Assembly (NCBI GenBank): GCA_009617715.1
Contig: VTFK01000070.1
Location: forward strand, 620,001-684,000
Reading direction: 5' to 3'
DNA: 64,000 nt
DNA from: Plectrocnemia conspersa
Lineage: Eukaryota; Arthropoda; Insecta; Trichoptera; Polycentropodidae
The notes beneath the pieces were generated by a model. The model saw only the letters and a list, made by a program, of their open reading frames with translations. It ran no database searches and was not told where the DNA came from. Positions 39,901 to 51,500 of the stretch are shown here, piece after piece. Position numbers and translations under genes: made by a program. Each line of letters starts with the position of its first letter. Positions within the stretch are counted from its first letter, which is position 1.

Positions 39901-42187
39901 ATTTTTTTAATAATAACGTATGACAAACTTTGTCAAAGGCTTTCTCAAAATCTGTAAACACGGTGTATACAATGCTTATTTATAATCTGTATTAGTAAAA
40001 AATACTTTTTCTTAAAATTCATAAAAATTTAAAATTTAATAAATTTCAATTTGTACTATGTATCGGAATCAATTGAATAAAATAAGCAGTTATTAAGCTA
40101 ATTTACATAAAAAATCATTAAATGGAGTTATCCGATCTTAATAAAAATAAAATTTATACAGTACATATAAACCATATTACATAATTTCAAATATAGTAAC
40201 TTCCAGACACATGAGCAAATTGTTTACTGTTTCACCATTTCCCTATCTTTACAATTCGATTTTGACCTTGTTGAACCCCATGTGCAACACCTAGTTGAAA
40301 TATATGCACGAAAGTGCTTAGTTACATACATGCATTTGGACTTTAAAGGGTTAACCCTTATAAGTGCAATCGCATATAAAAATTTGAAGAAACAATTGCT
40401 TAGGATTAAAATTATATTATAATTATCCAGTAGGAAAAAAAGTACAATAAAAATTACTTAATAATTTTTGAGAATCGAAAAGGCGTTTATTTATATTATT
40501 TTTATTGGTATGTACGATTAAAAACCAATTAATATTAACCCTTTGTGCTCATAACTTGACAATGTGTCGATATCGTATTCCAAGCGTTGCACTCGTACGT
40601 CGACAATATGTCGACAAAACTTTGAATGCATTTATTGGCTTTGAGTTCAAGCAAATTTTGCCAATTTAAATTTATTATTGGTAAAAAACTTCTATTAAAC
40701 AAATTTCAGTTATATTGAATTTTTAACTTATGTTAATAACTCAATAATTTTAAATTTACGAGTGTAAGTTTATTGTAAAATTTTTCATTTTCATTTTCGG
40801 TGTTAAGACTGCATGGCGATACTTGACAGTTTTACGTTGTCAATTATTGCTCTTAAACTGATTTTTTCTTTCAAAATTTTTATGATATGGGATGAAACGG
40901 GATCATATGCTCTAATTGTGAATACTTATTATTTGTGTGTCTGTTATGAAATAAAAAGATTAGAAAATTTAGTAAGACGAAAAAAAGCGAGATGTCGTTA
41001 GGCAAGCAGAGCTCGCTATTTCGGTCACACTATTAAAATGAGCGATTGACGATCGAAATTTTTAGCGGCAACTCAATAATATTAGTCTACACATTTCATG
41101 TATTTATTAATTAAATTAAATAATGTAAAACAGAATTAGTAATCTGTGCTTTAATTATTTATAAATACATATATTAACTTACTTTTAGAAATTATCCATA
41201 CAATTACGAATGACGATATAATAATGGAATTTGAAATTAACCGTGATATTATTACTGTGACAGTAATAGTAGTAGGAATGATATCTAATCACTTAAAATA
41301 AGATGGATTATGCCAATATTTGATGCAAATAATGAATACGAATCTGATTATAATTTTAAATAATATGACAATTGGTGCGCCAAGTGAACATTAAAAAAAA
41401 ATATTTTGTAATGAGATTAATTAAAACATGTTTTATTTCATTTTTACTTCCAAAAAAATCCTCAAATTAAATACGAGTGCAAAGGGTTAATAGATCGGTT
41501 ACACGTAATATTTAATAAAAAAATACTTAAGAATCTTGATAAATAATATATGTAAATATTTTCATTTTAAGCTATTTTTTAGGTACATTTAAATGACTTT
41601 AAAATCATGAGAAATCAAACAAGTCTTTGAATAGCTAGAAAAATAAAAATCCGTTAATAAAATCCTACGCCTTCCTGAACACTCAAAGTTTTCAAGTACC
41701 ATCAAAATCTCGTTGACTTTTTTAGTGAATTCCATACCAGTTATGCGCGTTATAGCAAAAATGTATTACGTCCTTTATTTATTAGTGTTTGTTCGTCTAT
41801 TCAATACCACGCGGAAATATTTTATTCGATCATCTCTAGTACTAAATTTAATTCACGCCTGCGTAATTTCGATACGGCCCTGTTAAAGCACTTTCTCTTT
41901 TTATAATCACATTTTTGTACGTTGTAATTTTAAGATTTATCTACATACATACATATATATAAATGCTATTAATCATATAAAAATATAACCTGTTTTTGAA
42001 GCGGTTAAAAGAGGTGTCAATTTTTACCTGTTCTTACGTTGGCGATGTTCTGATTCTTAGATATATAATTTCTAAGATGCGTCAGAGCATGCTTTCTGAT
42101 CTCATTGGTCTCTCGTAGTTCCCTTTCTGCCAACACTAGGGCAGATTCAAACTTTCCGCATCTTTGCTCCATACCATTAGGTGGCAT
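30988..42187 (-). CDS. CRAL-TRIO lipid-binding protein (alpha-TTP/clavesin-like)
   Basis: Six exons, read 42187-42028, 38002-37843, 37536-37475, 35389-35196, 31714-31598, 31257-30988: 963 nt, 320 residues, all phases consistent. Seen in order: N-terminal MPPNGMEQRC; CRAL-TRIO N-domain block DDSFLLRFLRVKKF (about 54-67); GYVLVSPIRDGQGRRVVVYN (107-126); MARIHMMTYETLLEDEENQ; RGVVHTADLRGLS; PLRHKEIHLLNVP; LPKEYGGYLEMEDMI; then a Lys/Asp-rich tail ending FRKLEID. Relatives bind tocopherol, retinaldehyde or phosphoinositides in the cytosol; the ligand here is unknown. The 62-nt third exon lies in a patch where other frames are also open. The intron after 35196 needs a GC donor. The start codon is four bases into an exon with an acceptor (TTTTTTTTACAG), so a 5' leader exon lies upstream. 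Confidence 0.93.
31949..32150 (+). mobile_element. Degenerate hAT-type MITE
   Basis: It starts CAGTGGCGTAGCTAAGGGGG, sharing the terminal CAGTGGCGTAGCTA with the intact element at 45628. It carries CTTGCTTGGAGGCGGCATTT and, at its right end, TAAAATGCCGCCCCTATAG, where the second terminus has decayed. It lies in the fourth intron of the CRAL-TRIO gene. No target duplication can be seen. Confidence 0.6.
32640..32880 (+). mobile_element. Possible solo LTR (BEL/Pao-like)
   Basis: A GC-richer block contains, in order, a TATA-like TATAAATAACC (about 32701), a cap-like CTCAGCTGTCACGG, AATAAAGCATTT (about 32781), and a downstream GGTGGTCCTTCGAGAAG. LTR promoter, polyadenylation signal and a post-LTR block of this kind occur in BEL-type elements (from memory). 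No gag or pol follows and I could not fix TG..CA borders. Confidence 0.35.
32881..35195. other. CRAL-TRIO intron, AT-rich, nothing supported
   Basis: No coding island and no repeat I can name. The stretch is part of the large intron between the exons ending at 35196 and starting at 31714. Confidence 0.5.
36120..37083 (+). mobile_element. M1 non-autonomous DNA transposon, copy 2 (most complete)
   Basis: It begins CACTACAATCTCTGGAAG and contains near its right end TCGGACAACTTCCGAGAG, the inverted counterpart of the start. It continues to CCCACTATATTCTC at about 37083. It aligns along its length with 5736-6680 and 47612-48560. The final 40 bp present in copy 3 are missing. It lies in the CRAL-TRIO intron between exons 3 and 4. 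No transposase frame. Confidence 0.8.
38699..39962 (-). mobile_element. 5'-truncated Jockey/CR1-like LINE (family L1x)
   Basis: Minus-strand reverse transcriptase with DFEKAFDKV, GVPQGSNLGPLLFVLFINDI and the catalytic LLYADDLKLYK, in the usual order. The 3' part (39165-39428) repeats the ORF of the 58-59 kb copy but carries frameshifts after RYLYK. The 3' end holds the hairpin at 38727-38770 and an A-rich tail ending at about 38699. The element starts inside the reverse transcriptase, so it is dead on arrival. It lies in intron 1 of the CRAL-TRIO gene in the same orientation as the gene. Confidence 0.9.
40535..41490. mobile_element. piggyBac-type MITE with TTAA ends
   Basis: The left end is TTAACCCTTTGTGCTC at 40535. 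The right end is GAGTGCAAAGGGTTAA, ending at 41490, its inverted copy with two mismatches. TTAA on both sides fits piggyBac insertion. The 956-bp interior includes a 62-codon frame at 40813-41001 (+) rich in Lys/Arg at its end (VRRKKARCR) but no recognisable DDD transposase. It lies in CRAL-TRIO intron 1. Confidence 0.65.
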
Positions 42188-42191
42188 ATTG

Positions 42192-45100
42192 CTGTAAAAA
42201 AAATTGACGTTATAATTTTGAATGAATATAATTTTAATGTAGAAAATCATAATACTAGATTATTCCATTAAAACACATTTTACAAACCGATCATTATATA
42301 CAATAAATGTTACTAGTTAATATCCATTTTCATATTTACAATTTTATTATCAGCTATGATATAATATAAAACAAAACGTTAGTGGTTATAATTTAAGAAG
42401 AGAGAAAAAACTAAAAAAAATTAACAATTTTAGTGGAAGAAAAAATATAAAAAAAATAATAGATAAAGTAGCAAATAAAGTACATTTAGCTGAATATATG
42501 GAACCATTAATATGTGGTTTACAGTCTCTATGTATATTTATGTTTAAGATGGTTTTAGTGGGTTAGTATGGTAACGCGAAATATTTAATAGTATTTTATG
42601 GAATGAAAATAAATGGTAATGTTGTATTTTAAATTATGAAAACGTGTGTTATATATTATATTATAGATATGTGTGTATGACTTGCAATATAGAAAATTCA
42701 TTCCGGACATGTATATGTTAAGATGGGTCTGATTATTTTTTTGTATGTCAAGATTTTATTTGTTGTAGGCTTTTTATTTCGATCAATTGCTTCATTTTTA
42801 TTAAAATTTAGCTCATTCATTAAACCGCACTCAAAAGATTCTGTCCCGCAGTATGGTCGAAATTTTGGTCACCTGTCACTTCACAAAATTCAAATTATTT
42901 ATTACGCGTTTCCCAATTTATTTCGATCGTAGGCTTTTCTAAGGTTGTTGTGCAAACGTATAGAGTGGGAGATTTCTAGTTAATAGAAAATATAAAATTG
43001 CGTAGAATGTATATTATAATTAAGAAACTAAATTAATTTGATATCCCTGTGTTAGATTGACATTTATTTTTATTTTAGCCTATTTCCCTGACTGTGATAA
43101 GTTTAATCTGTATTAAAAAGTCACATTTCTTTATTTTCTTTGTGATGACAGAACTTAATTAAACAACCGTGAAGTCTAAGAGAAAAATCAGATATAAAAT
43201 TGTATATGATTACTCTTTAATTAAATTTTCAATGTATTATTTTATGTATATATATAGAAATATATAAAACCTTAGTTCCGAAGCAAAGCGAGGATTATTT
43301 AGTACGAAAAAGTATAATTGCTAGATCGAGTATTGAAGGTTCAATTAAAATAATAAAATTAACAATAATCCGATTAGTATAAGCGCATTTAAAATCTATG
43401 TGCCATTTGCAGTTAATTAAAAATCATATTTCTATGGTTAAAGTTCACCTTTTGGATTTATGACTATTTTTTTTTAATTTTCGAGAGAGTTAATTGTATC
43501 GATTTTTTTTTTAGATTACAATTCTGATTGTTCATATTTAACTTTTCTTTAATCACATAGACATTGCTTAAATTTCAATAACTGCCTTAAAAGCCGTAAA
43601 AAAAACGAAGCGGACAATTATTATGAAAATATATTATAAAAATAATCTGATTTTATCTAAAGTATTTAAAACTTTCTTAGGACTATATCTGATTTTGCTC
43701 TACATGATACTCTATATAATACATTAACGAATGGACATGTATTGTATTATATCTACTTGTTACAATTAATTTATGAAGCAAAAATTTTAAGATATCTGTA
43801 AAACATACTTTGAAATATTCTTACAGCGAATAAAATATTGTCGTTTTAATAATAGAGTTGTAATGATAATTATGAATAAAATTTAATTAAAACAAAATCA
43901 TTTGCAAAGCTCACTTTTTTCATATTTATTATATAAATATGAAAGTATTATAATAAAAAATATGGTATTTTAACTATGTAGTAAAGTTAAAGAAAATTTT
44001 GATAAAACGTTTATTTAGTCGATTTTATTTTATTCATATAAAACAAGAGTAACTATAAACTACGTCAAAATAACATATGATTTAGTTATTTTTCATTGTT
44101 GTTCTTATTAAGCTCACTTGAAACGATTCGATAGAACAGCTAAAACAGAAGTCAAGCAGTATACTGCTTTCTAGGACAGGCACTCTGTGACTGGTGGCTC
44201 TTGGGTACCAACTGACTAACCAACGCACTACTCGTTACCAAGAAAAATGATTGGCGGTCAATTGTGCAATATCAAAATAGTCTTTCTTCCGGTATTTGTG
44301 TGTGTGACGACCCACTCTCTGATTAGTTGAATTGCAAAATATATTTTTCTCTTGTCGTTTACGCCGTTCTAAAATTCAAATGAACGGAAATTGTAGCCAC
44401 CCTTAGTGTAAGATTTCTAGTAAAGAATCCAACATTATATAGGGACTTCTTAAAATGCTTTATTTTCAACCATATCCAGTAAATAACGATACATGTTTTT
44501 TCTAAAAGATTATATTTATTGAATCAATTTTTTCAATAGTACTACTACAGCTTTTCATATCGGCAATTATTTTTTCATACATTCTACTATATAATTATTT
44601 TTTTTCTACTATATAATTATATTTTTTCTAATCATAGTTTGGATATCTTTTATTCCATATCTCAAAAAATAGGTAGATAATTATTTTACAATTTAACTTT
44701 TAATTTATTTTAAATGTACTCTTTAGAATCAGAATATTAATGGTTTATATTACATCTATAACATATAGGCAGCCCCTGGCCCTATACAGATTTATTTCAG
44801 CAAAGTCGGATTCATGATGGAAGAAAACATAAAGTGTTCTAATAACTTGTTTTAATTCATTTATTATAATTTTAATTTATTTAATAATTTAGCCAGGTTC
44901 TTAGCTCATGATAATTTGATTCCCAAACCAGGAAAGGTTGCTCATTTCTGCTGTAAGTTGTATGATAATGTAGAGGGCAACCTTTTCGCAACATTACAGC
45001 ACGGCCAATATCAGATGATAAATTTTAAGAACATGATAAAATTAGTAAATTGACACCTGATACCCCACAACTCCAATCCATTTACAATGATTTTTTAAAT

Positions 45101-45619
45101 AATTAACTTTAAGGTAAACAAGGTAAAATACATTTTTTATTATGTATAAAAAGTGGTTTAAATTATAATGACAATCTAAATGATAAATAAAAAATATATG
45201 TAATATATAGTTTGTGATTATAATTATACAGTACATTATTATAGATGTCTTTATAATATTAATGAACAGAGAACTAATGATCGTTGTAGAGAACAAACTT
45301 CAATAGGATGATGATTAGTTATAATGGACACAAATAATCAAAGGACTAGCTACATTACATTTTTTTAAATTCAAACAAGATAAAAATTAAAAACCAACAT
45401 TATGGCGAAACTATATGGTAAGCCCCCTTACATTTTTGCAATCTTTCCGCGTGAATAGATTTTAGGTAAGTCTAACCATATTGTCATAAATAAAACTATT
45501 TATTTACTTTAAGATTGAGCTTTTTCTTTCAAAAAACAGAAAAATGAAGACACGCTTAATATTAAAAATAAAAAAAACAATAGTCTGAAAATATGTAGTC
45601 ATAGATTTTTTTGAAATAA
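42192..45619. other. Upstream region of the CRAL-TRIO gene, AT-rich
   Basis: Contains the candidate 5' leader at 44118-44215. Otherwise no coding island. A short direct duplication of CTACTATATAATTAT lies near 44583-44617. Confidence 0.4.
44118..44215 (-). promoter_or_regulatory. Candidate initiator and 5' leader exon of the CRAL-TRIO gene
   Basis: On the minus strand a perfect arthropod initiator core TCAGT (44215-44211) lies in a locally GC-richer patch (44110-44390). About 95 bases further a donor-like CAA|GTGAGC occurs at 44117. The CRAL-TRIO start codon exon (from 42191) has its own acceptor and therefore needs such a leader exon upstream. No strong TATA box; the DPE position reads AGAGT, a partial match. 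Confidence 0.3.
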
Positions 45620-45627
45620 CTTGCGAT

Positions 45628-45889
45628 CAGTGGCGTAGCTAGGGTATGTGCCGCCTGGGGCAATACTTAAAATTGCCGCCCCCCCCCTCATCAATTTTTT
45701 TGCAGGGTCATAAAACCAGCATTTCCTCAAATAATAAATTGATTATTGTTAAGCTCTTGCTATTCGTTGATTTACATAAATTTTAGTTTATTCAGGGTTA
45801 AGAACCACACTAGACGATTCCATCGCGAATATGCCGCCCCCAAGCAAGTGCCGCCCGGGGTGGCCCGCCCCCCCATAGCTACGCCACTG
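45628..45889. mobile_element. hAT-type MITE with perfect 8-bp target duplication
   Basis: Termini CAGTGGCGTAGCTAGGG and (right) CCCATAGCTACGCCACTG are inverted repeats. The flanks CTTGCGAT at 45620-45627 and 45890-45897 are identical. Length is 262 bp with C-rich subterminal blocks and an AT-rich centre. It is non-coding. The intact target duplication suggests a fairly recent insertion; older fragments of the family lie at 22980-23095 and 31949-32150. Confidence 0.9.
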
Positions 45890-46343
45890 CTTGCGATATT
45901 CTGATTTAAAACGCTAGAATAAATGTAAATAATAATTTAACTAAATTCAATTAAACTGAAATATTTTCTTCAATTATTAGTATAGATTTCCCTTACAAAA
46001 AAGTGATTATAAATGAGTTCCATGCATTGTATTTCAATCAACAGCAGGGAAAAAGACAACAAATGTAAATTTTACTTATCTGATTTTGCTTCTAGATGTC
46101 ATCCATTGTTTATAAATTGGTTTACTTTTAAATAAGTACTCTGTAGAATAGTGAAAATTCATTAATTAATATATATTACAAATTAAATCATAATCTCGAT
46201 GGACAGAGTTGTTAAGTTTATCAAGATTCTTATTATCAATTAGTGACGCCACAATTTAAGAAAAGTTAAAAAAAATACATTTCGTCATATACATATTTTT
46301 AGAATATAATATGATATTCATGATATAATATTTTATTACTAAC

Positions 46344-46493
46344 CATTCTTGACGCAATAGAAAGTTTGCATCACCTAAACTGAAAAGGTTACCATCTATT
46401 ATCGATATGCCACATTTTGACCCCATTGTTGCCACTAATCTCTCCATGTACAATATACTCATAAACATCGTTTCCCAATTGCAAATGATTACC
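46344..46493 (-). CDS. Orphan exon-like open frame, unknown product
   Basis: 150 nt between a good acceptor (GTTTGTATTTCTCATTCAAG) and the donor GTTAGT at 46343. It has one base in, 49 codons and two bases out. The peptide includes NWETMFMSILYMERL, then ATMGSKCGISIIDGN and LFSLGDANFLLRQE, hydrophobic and glycine-bearing. Composition is less AT-biased than the flanks. The frame is open beyond the exon as well (46256-46585). I do not recognise the protein; it could belong to a minus-strand gene upstream of the CRAL-TRIO gene. Confidence 0.35.
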
Positions 46494-47596
46494 CTTGAAT
46501 GAGAAATACAAACCTCAAAACGTTTTTGTATAATTAGTATGTAATTCAATAGAAAAAATGTATTAATGGTATTTATAACGTTCATAAGATATCAGAGTTT
46601 GTAATTTAGTAATATATGTACTTTTTAACAATCGTTTTATACTAAGAAGTACTTGAAATGAGCTTTAATTTAATGTTTCACCAAAAGATAAAACACTTTT
46701 GAGACATCTCAACATTTATTTTATATATTGTCATAAATAAAATTAAAATATTAAAGTGTGAGCTGTTCTTTCAAAGGCAGAGAAATTAAATTCTTATGAT
46801 GTTCAAACTATGGTATATTTTGCAACAAAATAAATCGGAAGCGTTGTAAAAAAAAATACTATTTCAACCGATAAAGCACATTGGCTTCCGCACATTCGTG
46901 GTGTATAATTCTAATTACGTTGCTATTAAAAACTTTCTCTCTCGAATCAAATTAGCAAGTTACGAAAATTCCAAAATGAATATTATCGTCACACATCTTG
47001 AACGTGCGATGATACAGATATCCCAAAAAACGTGTACGCGAGTAACAACGCAATAATTATATTATATAATATAACAGTTACAATGAAGTTTAAAATTATT
47101 TCTAAATACTTTAAAGGTTTAATTCTTTACCGACAATTTGACCGTGAATGTGTTTATTTACATACTTTTAGGAGATTGCTAACGAACCGAGTGAAACGTT
47201 CGCTAATTGTTAGTGAAATGCTTAATGAACGCAAAACTTATATTTAGCATTCGCATAAGAATGCATAATTTATAATAATGTATAATATAAAATTAATAAT
47301 TATAATAAAATGATAGTAAAGCACAATTAAAAGAGATTTATGTGTGCATAACAGCTATCGCCGAAAACATCCTTATTTTTCAAATGAGTATTGGGATTGG
47401 TTATATTATATATAATACTAAAATCTGATTATATGATGGCATACTTGTGTTCAAGTGTTTATTGAATAATGAGTTCGAGGTGTTCGGAGAGCTTCACAGG
47501 TAGGAAAACTACGGCCCGCTATTTTAATCTAGCTTTCGAGCTAAGAATAGATTTTGTTATTGTTTAACATCATACTAGTTCAAATAATTATTATAA

Positions 47597-48560
47597 GGAC
47601 GTCATTCACGGCGGCCGTGAATGACGTCCGGACGGCGACTTCTGTCACGTACAGCTGGCATATTTGCGCACGATCGAAAATTGTGCCAAATAATCGCAAT
47701 TTTAAATTGACATATTAATAAAATTACGCTACTGATAATTATAAAAGTTTGTGTGGACACTCACCAATACAATATCAGTAAAAACTTTTCAGTCGTAAAT
47801 ATTCAATTTACGCAAAATCTTTGTCGGCTTTTGCAAAATGTCATAAGGCATAAAAATTTTACTTCAAAATACGAACACCACATCTGTGACTATCCTAGAA
47901 TTTGTCGCCATCGATTCTAAATAAGAATTCGTTATGGCGTGACATTTATATAAGCCGATCTAGGAAAATAGATAATAATTCGGTTCGAAACGATTTTTTT
48001 TAACAAAATCAAGTACAACTAATTATTTCTTAATAGAAAAAATGTATATTAACGGTATCTGTTAAAAGAATATACTATCAAACATATAATTAATCCCTTT
48101 TGGTACCATAAAATATTTAAAAATGTCAGTAAGAATCTGTTCAAGTCCCCGATAAGCATATGGTATTATAACTTGACCAGGTGACCACGATGCAGCGATC
48201 GTCATGCGTGTTGACCATAGGACGCCTACGCGCATACTGAAATTGAACCGAGTTACTCGTTCTATCTCAGTTTGCGAAAAACCATATCATTATCTCTCTC
48301 ACTCTTGTCACTTAACACGCGAAAGAGCGAAAGGGGAAGAATCTCACCGCTCGCGCTCGAAAGAGCAGCTCCGACTACGGTTTCTTTGACTTCGACAATG
48401 TTCGGAAGCGCTCGAAGCTGGCCAAGCCGACTGAATTACCACCACTTTACCTCCCGTTCTCTGAGAGATTTTAGAGCGGGCAGAACCGAGCTCGACCGAA
48501 GTAACCCACTATATTCTCCGTCCTTGGCCAACCTTGGCCAACTTTAGTGCAGGCATTACA
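47597..48560 (+). mobile_element. M1 non-autonomous DNA transposon, copy 3
   Basis: Homologous to copies 1 and 2 from about 47612. The first about 150 bp of the family are replaced by a 33-bp perfect palindrome (47597-47629). It retains the family's right end: CCCACTATATTCTCCG, then TTGGCCAACCTTGGCCAACT and TAGTG at about 48550, with a small deletion just inside the terminus. Frames at 48204-48389 and 48272-48547 mirror those of the other copies. Confidence 0.8.
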
Positions 48561-51500
48561 CTGTGACTTCACCGAGCACTTCGATTAATTAAATAAATAA
48601 ACACCACCAGAAAATCGAATCTCATAAAAACTTTTACCAATAATAAAATATGAATCTTTTTTTTTAATTTTTTTGTTAAGTTATCTAGATATTATGTTTA
48701 TTCAATGTATCTTTTAAATATAGTTTTTGATGAAATTATGATTTTTGATTATACAGTTTTTAATTTCAATGAGAATTTTGTAAATTATTTCACTATTTTT
48801 TTTTTCTAAATTTCAGAATATTTTTTGCTCAAATATTAGACATTTAATTAATCATTATAAATAGCTTAATACATAATTCACTATTTATTTTAAGAAAAAC
48901 AGAATGTAAAAAATATTTATTGTATTATTTAACAACGAATGCTAAGAACTATTAAAGTCAATGAAATGGAAATATTCGATGCCAATAAAAATAATTAAAT
49001 TACGTTTCTTTACATTGTTCTCAATGTTCAAGATTCCACCTAACACAGGGATGGCTATAGATATTAAAAACTGGATAGATTTTTGCTTTTATAGGTATTA
49101 AACGATTTTCCAAATTTTAGCAGATTTAGATATATAAACATATCTCGGATTTCCCCTTCAAACCTCTATTTAGTGGCATAAGTGCTCTTATGCGAATAAA
49201 AGTATTTACCACTTTTAAGTTCTTAAGAGCATTGCTCTTTTTAAGTATCTGAATCGTTAAATGATTTTTTTATTCCTAAACCTAATATTTTGTCTTGTAT
49301 CTCTATCTACTTAATGGAGTATTTTTTAGGCTATAATCATGATATGATTCCCTGTATTTTCATAATATTGATACGAATATAATATGCGATTCTGAGTGAA
49401 ACATATTTTGATTTAAAATTTAATTATGAGTTTTAGTATTTTTCTCTCTAGATTTATATATATTGAATTGTAATATATGAAAAGATGGTAATCATCAAAG
49501 CTGTAATTTATTATAAATTTCACTAAATTACATAATTGTGTTTAACGATAAAACTTTTGCAAAATAATAAACAATTTGGCAAAACTTATATAATATCCAA
49601 ACACATGTAAATGTAAATTATTTTTGTACAATATGTGTAACGTTGTATATAAAATTCAACGAAATGTGTTGAAATGATCTTATAACAGAGTAAAACATAA
49701 TATGTAATAGTAACATTTCACATCAATACAAAGCGAACTGAGCTAATAAAATACTCTATATCAAGTTTACTACATAACATTTTAATATACGATTAGCTTT
49801 TTATTATACATAAGTAGTAAAAGAAAAGACTTTGTAAGTTCCATTACTTTAGTATTTGTATACTTTTAAAATTTAATCGCAAGATTTAATAAATATGATA
49901 AACGTACGTTTATAAATTAAATAAAATCTATACAAATATTTTGATAATAATGGTAGTAAAATGTAGATTAATTTATTAATAAATATAAATACACATAATA
50001 TTTATTAAAGCAGTAATATATTAACTGAAAGATTTCTATAATATATTGATTACCAAGGAAATATAATTTATTTAAGATTATAATACAATTTAATTTAGCC
50101 TAATCGAATATGATATGACGCATGAGAATATTATTGCTCCATTTAATTTAATTTATTATTAATATATTTATTTTTACATGTATTTTTATGAGATTAAGTT
50201 AAAAATAAAAAAAAATTTGTCGTTTCTTATATAAATAATCTAAATCTCACGAATAAAGTACAAAATACGAATATTTTATCAGTAATAATATATAATATCA
50301 AAAAAATTACTTTAGTTATCTATATATTGTACATATATTTTTATCTTCCGCTGTAAAGTAATAAAAATTAACTGAAAATTGTTAATTTTTCCTATCCATT
50401 ATAAATATATATGTACAATAAATATATTTCTAATAAATTATTTAATTTAAACAATATTAATCAATCCTAATTTGTTTATTCATAAAAACAGATAATGACT
50501 ATGACTTTTGAAAATAATATTGTTGTATTTTATAATACCACATTAATTATATGCTACAAATCGAACTCATTGTGTTTAAAACACAATGAGTTCCAGACTA
50601 AAGTTAAGAATAAAGTTTATCAATATTTTTATAAGCTACTATTGATCAATATTAGCATATGGTTTACATTCATTATATTACAGTATAATTTCTAGCATAT
50701 TAGTCAAGACTTAAGCCAATTAAATACATTGTTGCTTAATATTTTCTATATTTAATTAATTATTATTTATTTCTTCGTCTTTCATATATTTATATATCTT
50801 GGTTTAAATTTTCACAAATATAAATATAAAAATGATATATAATAAATATAAAAATATTTTATTATATATCATGAAAAAAATTATAAAAAATATTTTTACT
50901 GAATTGTAAAAAAACACAATTTATATCTTAAATAATTCAAACAATGATAAGTATACAAAAAAGAAAGAAATAAATCATAATTAAATATAGGAAATGTCAT
51001 TCAACATTGTATGTATTGTATTTGGTTTTAGTCTTGACTAATAGGTTAGAAACTATACTATTAGATATATATATAAATATATTAGTTATATATAAATATA
51101 TAATTTTATTAATTTGTAGCACATATGTATTAAATGTATATACTATAATTGTTTATAAATACATATATACGTAAAACACACATAATTCAAATTGAATTGT
51201 CTAAATTCTAAAGGGGACGCGAATGTTATGATAAGTGTATGATTTATTTGGTATTTACTTGTATGGAATTTTTTCAAAAGGGTAAGTGGCTAGTTTGTGT
51301 TTAGAATAGGTAGGTATTTACAAATGCTTCAGTGTTACTCTCGGTGTATGGAGCAGTGCTTCTCAACATTTTCGTAGCTAATTATAAAAAATCAGACACA
51401 CGAATAAATATTTCGATAACTACAATACTCATTCGTTTTTAGTTTGAATAAAAACTACCTTTTCACTCGAAAAAATGCTAGCTTAGTTTAGCTTAGTTAG

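Noticed and set aside
41740..41910. Intronic frames resembling a LINE C-terminus (FNSRLRNFDTALLKHF)
   Set aside because: Similarity is too vague and two frames are equally open.
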